This document shows positions 1 through 7,866 of a stretch of DNA of 50,676 nucleotides, in pieces. The position numbers and the translations under genes were made by a program. Numbering within the stretch: position 1 is the stretch's first letter; the number at the start of each line of letters is the position of its first letter. The notes under the pieces are model-generated. The model saw nothing but the letters and a program-made list of their open reading frames with translations. It was not told the DNA's origin and ran no database searches. The stretch comes from Gammaproteobacteria bacterium RIFCSPHIGHO2_12_FULL_41_20 (GTDB lineage: Bacteria; Pseudomonadota; Gammaproteobacteria; DSM-16500), in contig MGYC01000006.1 of assembly GCA_001801575.1 (NCBI GenBank), positions 1-50,676 on the forward strand. The letters are read 5' to 3'.

Positions 1-89
1 CAGGATGACAATTTGGCAATTAAACTATCAAATTGTCATCCTGAGCGTTAGCGAAGGATCAGCTCACCGTCTTCAGCGGGAACTCCTGG
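1..89. repeat. Family A palindromic repeat, right half cut by window edge
   Basis: The first 77 bases are identical to the right-hand part of the palindrome at 15231-15357, including the core CATCCTGAGCGTTAGCGAAG. They are followed by CGGGAACTCCTGG, the outer motif also found in the copy at 21976-22131. The left arm lies outside the window. The copy ends about 25 bases from the pdxB stop codon. Confidence 0.85.
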
Positions 90-114
90 TTTTTTGCGAG
101 TGGGAGAGGTTAAA

Positions 115-1230
115 TCAACCAGTAATATTAAAACCCAACGCTGTCAGCACGCGACGATCTTGTTCCGCCAACACCACATCCGCAAGACTCACGCTAGCAA
201 ACTCATGACGATCTTTAAACTCTTTACGTAGCTGATCAAAGACTCCACCCTGGTCATCGGACAGTAATGCAGTTTTCATTACCTGCGTTGTTAACCAAGG
301 ATTAAATAGCGTCAACACGACCTCTTGCCAAGTGCGCGTTGCACCAGAAAAAACACAGGTTTGCACGGGCGGTGGTAAAGGCAATGCCGCCGTTGTTTCA
401 TCTATCATCCCCGCTCGCTGTGCCGCTTGGTAAATCATCGCCACACCGCGATAGCGTGCTTGCACAGAATAGCCAGCAATATGTGGAGTAGCTATTGTTG
501 CCTCTTGTAAACTATCTCTATCAATCCGTGGCTCATGCTCCCAAACATCTAAGCATACCTGCATAAACCGGCCATATTTTTTTAACGCTGCTGAATCAAC
601 CACTGCTCCACGTCCGGTATTCAGCAATACTGCCTGGGCTTTTTGTCGCTGTAAAAATGCGTGATCAATCAAATGAAAAGTAGAATGCTGGCCTGTATGG
701 GTTAATGGCGTATGCAACGTAATCAAATCCATGTCAGCACATTCTTCCAGCGCTATAGAAACAAAAGACGACTCTTGCGCAGCACGAAGGGGATCACAAA
801 ATATCACCTTCCATCCCAGCATGTTTAATACGTCCGCCACTTGTTGGCCAATCTTTCCTACACCGATAACACAAGCTTGCAATGTCTGCTGCGTCAACAT
901 GCCCATGCACTGTAATGCTGCAATGGTACATACCACGTATTCCACTACCGGCGTCGCATTAAATCCTGCTGTGGTACTCCAGCCTATGCCGTGTTGTTCT
1001 AACCAGGGAATATCGAGATGGTCATGGCCGGTTGTAACACTACCTACCCATTTCACCGCAGTATCCTGTAATAAGACAGCATTGACCTTGGTAATGGAAC
1101 GCACCAGTAGTATATCTGCAGCTAATAAATCACGATGTTCAATCTGACGGCCGGGTTTTAACACTAGCTCACCTAAGTGACCAAAATAATGCTCCACAAA
1201 GGGGATGTGTTGATCTGCGACAATTTTCAT
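115..1230 (-). CDS. pdxB: Erythronate-4-phosphate dehydrogenase
   Basis: This 371-residue protein matches PdxB, the NAD-dependent dehydrogenase that oxidises 4-phosphoerythronate in the DXP-dependent pathway to pyridoxal 5'-phosphate. It starts MKIVADQHIPFVEHYFG and carries the D-2-hydroxyacid dehydrogenase order: an N-terminal substrate half with TTGHDHLD near residue 87, a Rossmann segment VIGVGKIGQQVADVL near residue 121, LLNTGRGAVVD near 202, and a C-terminal PdxB dimerisation segment that other dehydrogenases of this superfamily lack. Length is normal for PdxB (about 375-380). Its ATG overlaps the ubiA stop by four bases (ATGA), so the two are probably translationally coupled. A family A repeat follows the stop codon. 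The cytosolic assignment is from the family. Confidence 0.95.
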   Translation of the reverse strand: MKIVADQHIPFVEHYFGHLGELVLKPGRQIEHRDLLAADILLVRSITKVNAVLLQDTAVKWVGSVTTGHDHLDIPWLEQHGIGWSTTAGFNATPVVEYVVCTIAALQCMGMLTQQTLQACVIGVGKIGQQVADVLNMLGWKVIFCDPLRAAQESSFVSIALEECADMDLITLHTPLTHTGQHSTFHLIDHAFLQRQKAQAVLLNTGRGAVVDSAALKKYGRFMQVCLDVWEHEPRIDRDSLQEATIATPHIAGYSVQARYRGVAMIYQAAQRAGMIDETTAALPLPPPVQTCVFSGATRTWQEVVLTLFNPWLTTQVMKTALLSDDQGGVFDQLRKEFKDRHEFASVSLADVVLAEQDRRVLTALGFNITG

Positions 1231-2075
1231 CCCAAGACGATACCCAAAAAAATAACCAGCCCTACCCAGTGATTATTCAAAAACGCTTTAAAACAACACG
1301 CTGGCTCGCGATTTCTCACTAACCATTGCTGATATACAAATAACAAGGCCACCACCACTAAACCATAATAATAAAAATACCCTAATTGAAATACTCTTCC
1401 CACTAAAAACATTCCCACTAAAAAGACAGCTTGCATCACGCCGATTATCTGGCGATCAAACTGTCCAAATATAATTGCCGTCGACTTCACCCCGGCTTTT
1501 ACATCATCATCACGATCGACCATGGCATAGAAAGTATCATAAACAATCGGCCATATTGCCCCAGTAAAAAATAACATCCATCCTGCTATTGGTACTGTGT
1601 GGGTTTCTGCCGCAAATGCCATGGGAATACCCCAAGTGAATGCCAAGCCTAGACCTACCTGCGGGAAATAGGTAAAACGTTTCAGCAATGGGTAAAACAC
1701 GGCTAACCCTAGCGCTATCACTGCCAGCAAGATAGTCAAACGATTGCATAACAACACTAGCCCGAATGCAAGCAAACTCAACAAGCAAAATAATACTAAT
1801 GCTTCTTTTACAGAGACTTGCCCGGTCGCTAGCGGCCGCTCACGTGTACGTTGTATCTGGCCATCAATCTGCCTATCTGCTAAATCATTGACAATGCAGC
1901 CGGCAGAACGCATCAATATTACACCAGCAACAAAAACAGCTATAATCTGCCAATGCGGTTGGCCATGGGCAGCTAACCATAGCGCCCATAAAGTTGGCCA
2001 TAATAATAAAAAGATGCCTATGGGCTTATCTAGCCGCATGAGTAAGGCATAGTTAAAGAGTCGATTAGTTAGCAT
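1227..2075 (-). CDS. ubiA: 4-hydroxybenzoate polyprenyltransferase
   Basis: UbiA attaches the polyprenyl tail to 4-hydroxybenzoate in ubiquinone synthesis, in the inner membrane. The product (282 residues from this start) is strongly hydrophobic, with roughly eight to nine membrane segments. It has both aspartate-rich prenyl-diphosphate sites: NDLADRQIDGQ in the first third and YDTFYAMVDRDDDVKAG in the middle. The ATG at 2075 (MLTNRLFNYALLMRLDKP) is preferred over a GTG at 2108, because the latter would put the start inside a G-rich hairpin and add 11 residues with no family counterpart. It overlaps pdxB by four bases. Pairing a ubiquinone gene with a B6 gene looks like a local arrangement, not a pathway link. 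Confidence 0.95.
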   Translation of the reverse strand: MLTNRLFNYALLMRLDKPIGIFLLLWPTLWALWLAAHGQPHWQIIAVFVAGVILMRSAGCIVNDLADRQIDGQIQRTRERPLATGQVSVKEALVLFCLLSLLAFGLVLLCNRLTILLAVIALGLAVFYPLLKRFTYFPQVGLGLAFTWGIPMAFAAETHTVPIAGWMLFFTGAIWPIVYDTFYAMVDRDDDVKAGVKSTAIIFGQFDRQIIGVMQAVFLVGMFLVGRVFQLGYFYYYGLVVVALLFVYQQWLVRNREPACCFKAFLNNHWVGLVIFLGIVLG

Positions 2076-2095
2076 ATCTTTTTTATACCCCCTCA

Positions 2096-2128
2096 CCCTC
2101 TCCCCCACAAAAACCGTGGGGAAGAGGG
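2096..2128. other. GC-rich stem-loop upstream of ubiA
   Basis: CCCTCTCCCCCAC and GTGGGGAAGAGGG form a 13-bp stem with one mismatch and a 7-base loop. It sits 20 bases ahead of the ubiA ATG in the gap between ubiA and the divergent marC-type gene. A smaller CCCGCT/AGCGGG hairpin follows near 2147-2163. It resembles the CCCTCACCCTCTCCC class of dispersed repeats more than a regulatory hairpin. Confidence 0.4.
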
Positions 2129-2187
2129 GACCTTGTACAGCAAAAACCCGCTGCGGGAGCGGGAATTGTAAGGTAAACTAGCGACAT

Positions 2188-2772
2188 ATGACACTATACA
2201 CAGCCACCATCACATTACTTTTAGTCATGGATCCACTAGGGAATATCCCAGTTTTTTTATCTGTTCTACAACATGTAGAACAGCGCCATCGTAAACGCAT
2301 TATTTTACGCGAAACGTTTATCGCTTTTATTATATTAACCATTTTCTTATTTTTTGGTCAGTATATCTTAGAAGGTATGCATATTTCTCAGCCGGCATTG
2401 GCTATTTCAGGTGGAATTATTTTATTTTTAATTGCTATTCGCATGATTTTTCCTCATGAAGAGGAAAAACGTACCCGCCAAGTTGGCGAACCCTTTATTG
2501 TGCCTCTCGCCACCCCCTTAATTGCCGGACCTTCTACTATGGCTCTGGTTATTTTATTGGCTAGCCATTCACCCCAACATATTTACCTTTGGTTTTTTGC
2601 ATTATTTATTGCTTGGTTTATTTCTACCGTTATTCTGGTTTTTGCAGATTTTCTTAGTAAAATCCTCGGCGGTCGGGGACTCACGGCTATTGAGCGTCTA
2701 ATGGGTATGATTTTAACCACCATGGCAGTGCAAATGTTTCTGTCGGGAATTGAGCAATTTTTTCATTTGTAG
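2188..2772 (+). CDS. MarC/YhgN-family inner-membrane protein
   Basis: This 194-residue protein has about six hydrophobic segments and belongs to the MarC (UPF0056) family. Diagnostic stretches are LLLVMDPLGNIPVFLSVL near the N-terminus and PLATPLIAGPSTMALVILL near residue 105. The length and the PLGNIPVF start are closest to the YhgN type. The function of MarC/YhgN proteins is unsettled: early links to multiple antibiotic resistance were not confirmed, and amino-acid export has been suggested for some members. It is divergent from ubiA, with 112 bases between the two starts. No strong Shine-Dalgarno sequence is visible, only AAGG about 14 bases upstream. Confidence 0.85.
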   Translation: MTLYTATITLLLVMDPLGNIPVFLSVLQHVEQRHRKRIILRETFIAFIILTIFLFFGQYILEGMHISQPALAISGGIILFLIAIRMIFPHEEEKRTRQVGEPFIVPLATPLIAGPSTMALVILLASHSPQHIYLWFFALFIAWFISTVILVFADFLSKILGGRGLTAIERLMGMILTTMAVQMFLSGIEQFFHL

Positions 2773-2816
2773 TTTTGAAACTTTGTTAAGAACTCCTTAT
2801 GGGCATTTCTATATAA

Positions 2817-2936
2817 GCACTTCTATAATTTGTCATCCTGAACGAAGTGAAGGATCTGGTTTGTACTTGATAAATAATCAGATTCTTCGCTTCGCTCAGA
2901 ATGACAAAAGTCGAAATGGTAATTTCTAGAGGTGCC
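2817..2936. repeat. Family B palindromic repeat, copy 1
   Basis: This element of about 120 bp has arms GTCATCCTGAACGAAG and CTTCGCTCAGAATGAC around the centre TTGATAAATAATC. Its right end is TTTCTAGAGGTGCC. A nearly identical copy lies in inverted orientation at 37986-38106. The right end contributes AGAGGTG (2928-2934), placed as the Shine-Dalgarno sequence of rsmJ, whose ATG is at 2940. Confidence 0.85.
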
Positions 2937-2939
2937 CTT

Positions 2940-3713
2940 ATGCCAACTAAACCCACTATCGCCGTTTTTGCCCCCAACCCTGTTAATTTAGCCAAGGCAA
3001 CCGCTATCGCCCAGCAATTAAATTTGCCCTATTTTGCGCCTGGTCAGCCTTATGATTTTTTGTTACTCATTGCTGACCAGTATATTGGTATTCAGTCTAT
3101 TCGCACCCCACCCACTAACCCATTCTATATCGATTTTCTATCCGCAAAACTGCATTATCGACAAACGCAAGCTAGCTTGCGCAAAGAAGCACTTGCACGC
3201 GCAATTGGAATAAAGCCACAAGAAAACCCCGTTATCATTGATGCGACGGCCGGTCTGGCGCGTGATAGTTTTATCTTAGCCAGTTTAGGCTATAATATTA
3301 CCTTGCTAGAGCGCTCTCCCATTTTGCACCTGTTAATCAGCGATGCTATACAACGTGCTGCTCAGGACCCTATTGCGGCACCCATTATTAATAAACTGCA
3401 TCTTATTCAAGCTGATGCCATCTCTTGGTTACAAAATCAGCATGCAGCTAATCTGTTACCGCATGTTATTTATCTCGACCCTATGTTCCCGGAACGACGC
3501 AAATCGGCACAAGTCAAAAAAGATATGCAGGTATTACAGAGCCTCGTAGGTAATGACAGCGATACTGAACAATTATTTGCCGTTGCTTTAGCTTGTGCCG
3601 CTGCGCGAGTTGTGGTAAAACGACCCCGTTTGGCACCCTTGTTAACAAAACGATTGCCAACATTTCAATTAATAGGGAAAAGCGCGCGTTTTGATATTTA
3701 TATAACACGATAA
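2940..3713 (+). CDS. rsmJ: 16S rRNA (guanine-1516-N2)-methyltransferase
   Basis: RsmJ (YhiQ family) methylates G1516 of 16S rRNA using S-adenosylmethionine. The 257-residue product has the SAM-binding segment VIIDATAGLARDSFILASLG followed by an acidic strand (LLERS), and the family signature LDPMFPERRKSAQVKKDM. An in-frame ATG at 2901 would add 13 residues read from the family B repeat. The ATG at 2940 is chosen because AGAGGTG lies 7 bases ahead of it and PTKPTIAVFAPNP fits the family N-terminus. That Shine-Dalgarno sequence is itself the end of the repeat. The dedA-type gene starts two bases after the stop, suggesting one transcript. Confidence 0.93.
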   Translation: MPTKPTIAVFAPNPVNLAKATAIAQQLNLPYFAPGQPYDFLLLIADQYIGIQSIRTPPTNPFYIDFLSAKLHYRQTQASLRKEALARAIGIKPQENPVIIDATAGLARDSFILASLGYNITLLERSPILHLLISDAIQRAAQDPIAAPIINKLHLIQADAISWLQNQHAANLLPHVIYLDPMFPERRKSAQVKKDMQVLQSLVGNDSDTEQLFAVALACAAARVVVKRPRLAPLLTKRLPTFQLIGKSARFDIYITR

Positions 3714-3715
3714 TT

Positions 3716-4363
3716 ATGGACACAATCCAGCATCTTACTAGCTATATCCTGCATATTGACCGCTATTTAATTGCTTTTGCTAGCAACTATGGTATATGGA
3801 CATATGGCTTATTATTCACCATTATCTTTTGTGAAACAGGGTTAGTGATTACCCCATTCCTCCCTGGAGACTCTCTTCTATTTGCAGCTGGCGCCTTAAC
3901 TGCACACACTCACCAAGCCATTAGTGTGCATCTATTGTTTATCCTACTCACAATTGCTTCTATACTAGGCAACATGGTTAATTATTTTATTGGGCGCCTA
4001 GTTGGGCCAAAAGTATTCGCCTTCCCCAAATCACGGCTACTTAACCCCACTTATTTAACGCAAGCGCATCGTTTTTATCAACGCCATGGGGGGAAAACTA
4101 TCATTATTGCCCGCTTTATACCCATTATTAGAACATTTGGCCCCTTTGTTGCTGGCATTGCTAGCATGAGTTATCCACGCTTCTTTTTTTATAATCTAGT
4201 AGGCGCTGTATTGTGGATTGGTGGCTTGTTATATACTAGTTTTTTCTTTGGATCACTACCCCTTATTCGAGATAATTTCTCATTGATTGTTATAGGAATT
4301 ATTGTCGTCTCATTACTACCGCCAGTAATTGCTTTTATATTTAAACCTAGAAATGGCGGTTGA
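3716..4363 (+). CDS. DedA-family membrane protein
   Basis: The product is a 215-residue polytopic inner-membrane protein of the DedA/SNARE-associated family. It shows GLVITPFLPGDSLLFAAGAL near residue 45, the short re-entrant region ILGNMVNYFIGRLVG near 88, and FARxxPxxRTFGPFVAGI-type residues (ARFIPIIRTFGPFVAG) near 135, which carry the conserved arginines of this family. DedA proteins act in membrane lipid homeostasis; several are undecaprenyl-phosphate or phospholipid flippases. The substrate of this one cannot be told. It starts two bases after rsmJ with no clear Shine-Dalgarno sequence, so translation is probably coupled. Confidence 0.9.
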   Translation: MDTIQHLTSYILHIDRYLIAFASNYGIWTYGLLFTIIFCETGLVITPFLPGDSLLFAAGALTAHTHQAISVHLLFILLTIASILGNMVNYFIGRLVGPKVFAFPKSRLLNPTYLTQAHRFYQRHGGKTIIIARFIPIIRTFGPFVAGIASMSYPRFFFYNLVGAVLWIGGLLYTSFFFGSLPLIRDNFSLIVIGIIVVSLLPPVIAFIFKPRNGG

Positions 4364-4599
4364 TTCACGGTTTTAAATGTAACACCTTAAACCCCCTCCT
4401 ACCACCATAAAAAAGGAGAGTGTTTATTGAACTGTGTCTACTGCCTATGTAAACGAAGGACGTCGCAGAAAGACAGGGAACTTACCCTATCTTCCGTGAA
4501 TACGTCATAAACTTGCCGGTATCTTGCATCCATCTAGACAAATCGATATTATTCATGCAAAATTCACTTCTCTGAGAATAAAGAGGAATTCCTTCCCTT
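4364..4599 (+). promoter_or_regulatory. Leader and presumed promoter region of accBC
   Basis: These 236 non-coding bases separate the dedA-type gene from accB. Upstream of accB many gammaproteobacteria have aroQ; here there is none. A GAGGAA about 14 bases before the accB ATG is rather distant for a Shine-Dalgarno sequence. A short frame opening at GTG 4434 (VSTAYVNEGRRRKTGNLPYL) could be a leader peptide but has no independent support. No convincing promoter or terminator is visible. Confidence 0.3.
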
Positions 4600-5076
4600 A
4601 TGGATATGCGCAAAATTAAAAAGCTGATCGAATTAATCAAAGAAACCGGCATTGCGGAAATAGAAATTCGCGAAGGCGAAGAATCTGTCCGCATTAGCCA
4701 AGAAAGCAGCAGAATACCGCAGTTTGTTCCACAACCCGTACACACCGTATTTGCGCCCTCTGCTGCAGAGCAACATGCCCCCGAACGTTCCTCTTCTGAA
4801 GCCAAGCCAGCAGAATTATCAGCCAATCTTATCTCTGCCAACAAACATGTTATCAGAGCACCCATGGTAGGAACCGTCTACTTATCCTCATCACCGGGTG
4901 CAAAACCTTTTGTTGAAGTGGGACAAATGGTAAAAGCAGGTGATGTTTTATGCCTAATTGAAGCCATGAAAATGTTCAATCAAATTGAAGCGGACAAATC
5001 TGGCACGGTATCTGCACGCCTCGTAGAAAGCGGCATTCCTGTTGAATTTAACCAACCCCTATTTGTGATCGAATAA
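4600..5076 (+). CDS. accB: Biotin carboxyl carrier protein of acetyl-CoA carboxylase
   Basis: AccB carries the biotin carboxylated by AccC during malonyl-CoA synthesis, the first committed step of fatty acid synthesis. The 158-residue protein has the usual start [17 protein letters not shown], a flexible Pro/Ala/Ser linker (about residues 40-75), and the biotinyl domain with the EAMKM motif, Lys124 being the biotin attachment site. The length matches the E. coli protein (156). The ATG at 4600 is chosen by this conserved start even though the Shine-Dalgarno sequence is weak. accC follows after four bases, a conserved operon. Confidence 0.97.
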   Translation: MDMRKIKKLIELIKETGIAEIEIREGEESVRISQESSRIPQFVPQPVHTVFAPSAAEQHAPERSSSEAKPAELSANLISANKHVIRAPMVGTVYLSSSPGAKPFVEVGQMVKAGDVLCLIEAMKMFNQIEADKSGTVSARLVESGIPVEFNQPLFVIE

Positions 5077-5080
5077 CCCC

Positions 5081-6421
5081 ATGTTAAACAAAGTTGTTAT
5101 TGCTAACCGTGGAGAAATTGCACTCCGAATTTTACGAGCCTGCAAAGAACTCGGCATCCAAACTGTTGCTGTACACTCCACCGTAGATCGTGACTTGCTG
5201 CATGTACGCCTAGCAGACGAATCTGTGTGCATCGGTCCGCCACCCGCAGCAGAAAGCTACCTTAGCATCCCCGCTATTATTAGCGCAGCTGAAATCACGG
5301 ATGCCGTTGCTATCCATCCAGGCTATGGGTTTTTGGCGGAAAATGCCGATTTTGCTGAGCAAGTCGAAAAAAGCGGCTTCATTTTTATTGGGCCCTCTCC
5401 TGATACGATACGACAAATGGGCGACAAAGTAGCTGCCATTCAATATATGCGACAATTAAGTGTTCCCTGTGTTCCTGGTTCTAGAGATCCTATTGGCGAA
5501 GACGATACAGACACCTTACGTATCGCCAGAGAAATCAGCTATCCCGTTATTATTAAAGCGGCAGGTGGCGGAGGTGGTCGCGGCATGCGTGTGGTGCATA
5601 CCGAATCCCATTTATTAAATGCCATTACCTTAACACGCAGCGAAGCAAAAGCCGCTTTTAATAACGAGAAAGTCTATATAGAAAAATACCTGCAAAATCC
5701 ACGTCACATTGAAATTCAAGTCCTTGGCGATGGGCAAGGCAATGCCATTTACTTAGGGGAGCGTGATTGTTCAATTCAACGCCGTCATCAGAAAATTATT
5801 GAAGAAGCTCCCGCTCCCGGTATTACACCAGAACAAAGACACAAAATCGGCGAGCTATGCGCAAGCGCATGTCGTAAAATGCAATATCGCGGTGCAGGCA
5901 CGATGGAGTTTCTGTATGAAGATGGGTGTTTTTACTTTATAGAAATGAACACGCGAGTGCAAGTTGAGCATCCCGTCACCGAAATGGTAACGGGTATTGA
6001 TATCGTTAAAGCACAACTGCATATTGCTGCGGGAGAAAAACTGGCTTACTGTCAAGAAGACATAAAAATAAGCGGACATGCTATTGAATGCCGCATCAAT
6101 GCAGAAGACCCACATCGATTTACCCCCTCGCCTGGAACAATCAACTATTTCCATGCTCCAGGAGGGCCGGGTATTCGTGTAGATTCACATCTATATAATG
6201 GTTATAAAGTTCCACCTTATTATGATTCTTTAATTGCTAAAATCATTGCTCACGGTGAAACACGTGAAATTGCTTTAGCGCGCATGCGTAACGCTCTCGA
6301 TGAAATAGTTATCGAAGGAATTAAAACCAATATTCCCCTACATCAAGATATATTACGAGGTAATACCTTTCAGAAGGGATTGATTAATATACATTATTTA
6401 GAAAAATGGATGAACTTATAA
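5081..6421 (+). CDS. accC: Biotin carboxylase subunit of acetyl-CoA carboxylase
   Basis: AccC carboxylates the biotin of AccB using ATP and bicarbonate. The 446-residue product is a complete ATP-grasp enzyme: it starts [20 protein letters not shown], has the glycine-rich ATP loop [14 protein letters not shown] near residue 160, [20 protein letters not shown] near 225, and the catalytic [17 protein letters not shown] near 287. Length agrees with E. coli AccC (449). The gene is four bases downstream of accB. After accC many relatives carry prmA and dusB before fis; here fis comes next. Confidence 0.97.
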   Translation: MLNKVVIANRGEIALRILRACKELGIQTVAVHSTVDRDLLHVRLADESVCIGPPPAAESYLSIPAIISAAEITDAVAIHPGYGFLAENADFAEQVEKSGFIFIGPSPDTIRQMGDKVAAIQYMRQLSVPCVPGSRDPIGEDDTDTLRIAREISYPVIIKAAGGGGGRGMRVVHTESHLLNAITLTRSEAKAAFNNEKVYIEKYLQNPRHIEIQVLGDGQGNAIYLGERDCSIQRRHQKIIEEAPAPGITPEQRHKIGELCASACRKMQYRGAGTMEFLYEDGCFYFIEMNTRVQVEHPVTEMVTGIDIVKAQLHIAAGEKLAYCQEDIKISGHAIECRINAEDPHRFTPSPGTINYFHAPGGPGIRVDSHLYNGYKVPPYYDSLIAKIIAHGETREIALARMRNALDEIVIEGIKTNIPLHQDILRGNTFQKGLINIHYLEKWMNL

Positions 6422-6524
6422 CCTTTTTTACTATAACTCAAATAAATGGTTGATCTAACATAGAACAATGGATAAAATATACACTGTTCTATGCACAATT
6501 ATCTGGACTAATGAGAGAAATTAT

Positions 6525-6812
6525 ATGACAGCAAATACTTTAGAAAAATCTGCAGCGAATGCTTTTGTGCTTTCACAAAAAAACCAGCCATTACATGATA
6601 GTGTACGACAAGCGCTAGAAAATCACATATCCCAGCTACAAGGCCAGATACCAGCAAACTTGTACGAAAAAGTACTTGCCGAAGTAGAAGCTCCTTTGAT
6701 GGAAGCGATCATGGAATACACTAAAAACAACCAGTCACGCGCTGCTATCATTCTAGGGTTAAGTCGCGGAACTTTGCGTAAAAAGCTAAAAGCATATGGG
6801 TTACTGGATTAA
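6525..6812 (+). CDS. fis: Fis nucleoid-associated DNA-binding protein
   Basis: This is a 95-residue Fis, close to the E. coli length of 98. The C-terminal helix-turn-helix reads [26 protein letters not shown], the most conserved part of the family, after the dimerisation helices ([20 protein letters not shown]). Fis bends DNA and activates rRNA and other growth-phase genes; in Legionella, Fis proteins also repress effector genes. The ATG at 6525 (MTANTLEKS) has GAGAGA six to seven bases ahead and is preferred over 6468, which would add 19 residues without family support. A family A repeat follows, a possible 3' boundary. Confidence 0.93.
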   Translation: MTANTLEKSAANAFVLSQKNQPLHDSVRQALENHISQLQGQIPANLYEKVLAEVEAPLMEAIMEYTKNNQSRAAIILGLSRGTLRKKLKAYGLLD

Positions 6813-6830
6813 TTAATATTTCACATTGAA

Positions 6831-6926
6831 TGTGACAATCATCCTGAGCATTAGCGAAGGATCAGTATCTTTATCATGTATTTTAAGAAGAACACTGACC
6901 CTTCGCTAACGCTCAGAATGACCACA
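6831..6926. repeat. Family A palindromic repeat between fis and icmH
   Basis: The arms CATCCTGAGCATTAGCGAAG (left) and CTTCGCTAACGCTCAGAATG (right) flank a roughly 40-base centre (ATCAGTATC...AACACTGAC). The ends TGTGACAATC and GACCACA are less regular than in the other copies, suggesting an older, decayed insertion. Confidence 0.85.
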
Positions 6927-7014
6927 TAATACCTATTATTCACGTCCCTATTCAGCCAAAGCAATATCTGGTATAGAATGATTAATGCCTCGCTTTGCAA
7001 TAAGGGATACAAGG

Positions 7015-7866
7015 ATGATTGCTACTCACAACCAGCCTAAACAAAAAAAATGCGATCCCCAAGCAAAAACCCATGCCATCGCTCCAACCACTGCCAACAA
7101 TCAACACATCCCTAAGCCTGGCCAACAATGGCTGCCCAGCAAAATTATCACCCACCATCCTAAAGCCGGCTTAAATCCCTTGGTTGATACTGCAGCTTAT
7201 CTATTTTCCGCGATGGGAAAATTAAAACGGCTAAAATCACATCGGCACTTAGGAAAATTACAAAAAGAATTAACTGAAGAAATTGATTTATTCCAAGACA
7301 AAGCAAAAATGCTTAATTACAATGCAGAATGCCTACTTGTTTGCCGTTATGCCTTATGCTCGTCGCTCGATGACATTATCAGTAACACCGCATGGGGAGG
7401 TCAGGGACAATGGGAGCCCTATAGTTTATTACTCGCATATCAACAAGACATGGGGCACCAAGAAAAATTCTTTGCTATCCTAGAGCGTCTTATCAAAAAT
7501 CCTGCTCTCTATATTGACTTAATGGAGTTCATGTATTTATGTTTAAGCCTCGGCTTCAAAGGACAATATAAAACAACAGAATATAGTCACCATCACTTAG
7601 AACTTACAACAGAAATTCTCTATCAACACATTCGTGCTTATCGTGGAAACTTCAATAAAACCTTATCCCCCTTACCAATAAAACCCTCTCACCTGATAGA
7701 AACAATCAGCACGCCTCATACTCAATCTGCCATTGCATTTCCTTTGCTAATGAGTATCTGCGCTATTTTGTCTATCTTTATTGTCTTAGGTTTTATATTA
7801 AATAACACGGCTGACAACATCCACACAAATTTAGAACAACTCATAAAAGTAGCTACGTATGAATAA
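7015..7866 (+). CDS. icmH: Dot/Icm secretion protein IcmH (DotU)
   Basis: IcmH/DotU pairs with IcmF to stabilise the Dot/Icm channel in the inner membrane and help localise it to the pole; TssL of type VI systems is its homologue. This 283-residue product has the DotU-type helical domain (NPLVDTAAYLFSAMGKLK through YRGNFNKTLSP), including the signature RYALCSSLDDIISNTAWG, and a single C-terminal membrane segment (about residues 238-262, LLMSICAILSIFIVLGFIL). The ATG at 7015 follows AAGGGA by eight bases; an ATG at 6985 would add ten residues and lacks such a site. It overlaps icmF by eight bases, so the two are translationally coupled. The basic N-terminal extension (HNQPKQKK) is rich in Gln/Lys and variable in the family. 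Confidence 0.92.
   Translation: MIATHNQPKQKKCDPQAKTHAIAPTTANNQHIPKPGQQWLPSKIITHHPKAGLNPLVDTAAYLFSAMGKLKRLKSHRHLGKLQKELTEEIDLFQDKAKMLNYNAECLLVCRYALCSSLDDIISNTAWGGQGQWEPYSLLLAYQQDMGHQEKFFAILERLIKNPALYIDLMEFMYLCLSLGFKGQYKTTEYSHHHLELTTEILYQHIRAYRGNFNKTLSPLPIKPSHLIETISTPHTQSAIAFPLLMSICAILSIFIVLGFILNNTADNIHTNLEQLIKVATYE

Noticed and set aside
5-208. Open frame starting MTIWQLNYQIVILSVSEGSA, recurring at 15277
   Set aside because: The shared start is the family A repeat read in frame; it is not a gene family.
731-1147. Open frame of 138 residues inside pdxB on the plus strand
   Set aside because: Low-complexity antisense frame inside a clear conserved gene.
2901-2939. Upstream start for rsmJ
   Set aside because: The extra 13 residues are read from the family B repeat, and the ATG at 2940 has the better Shine-Dalgarno sequence.
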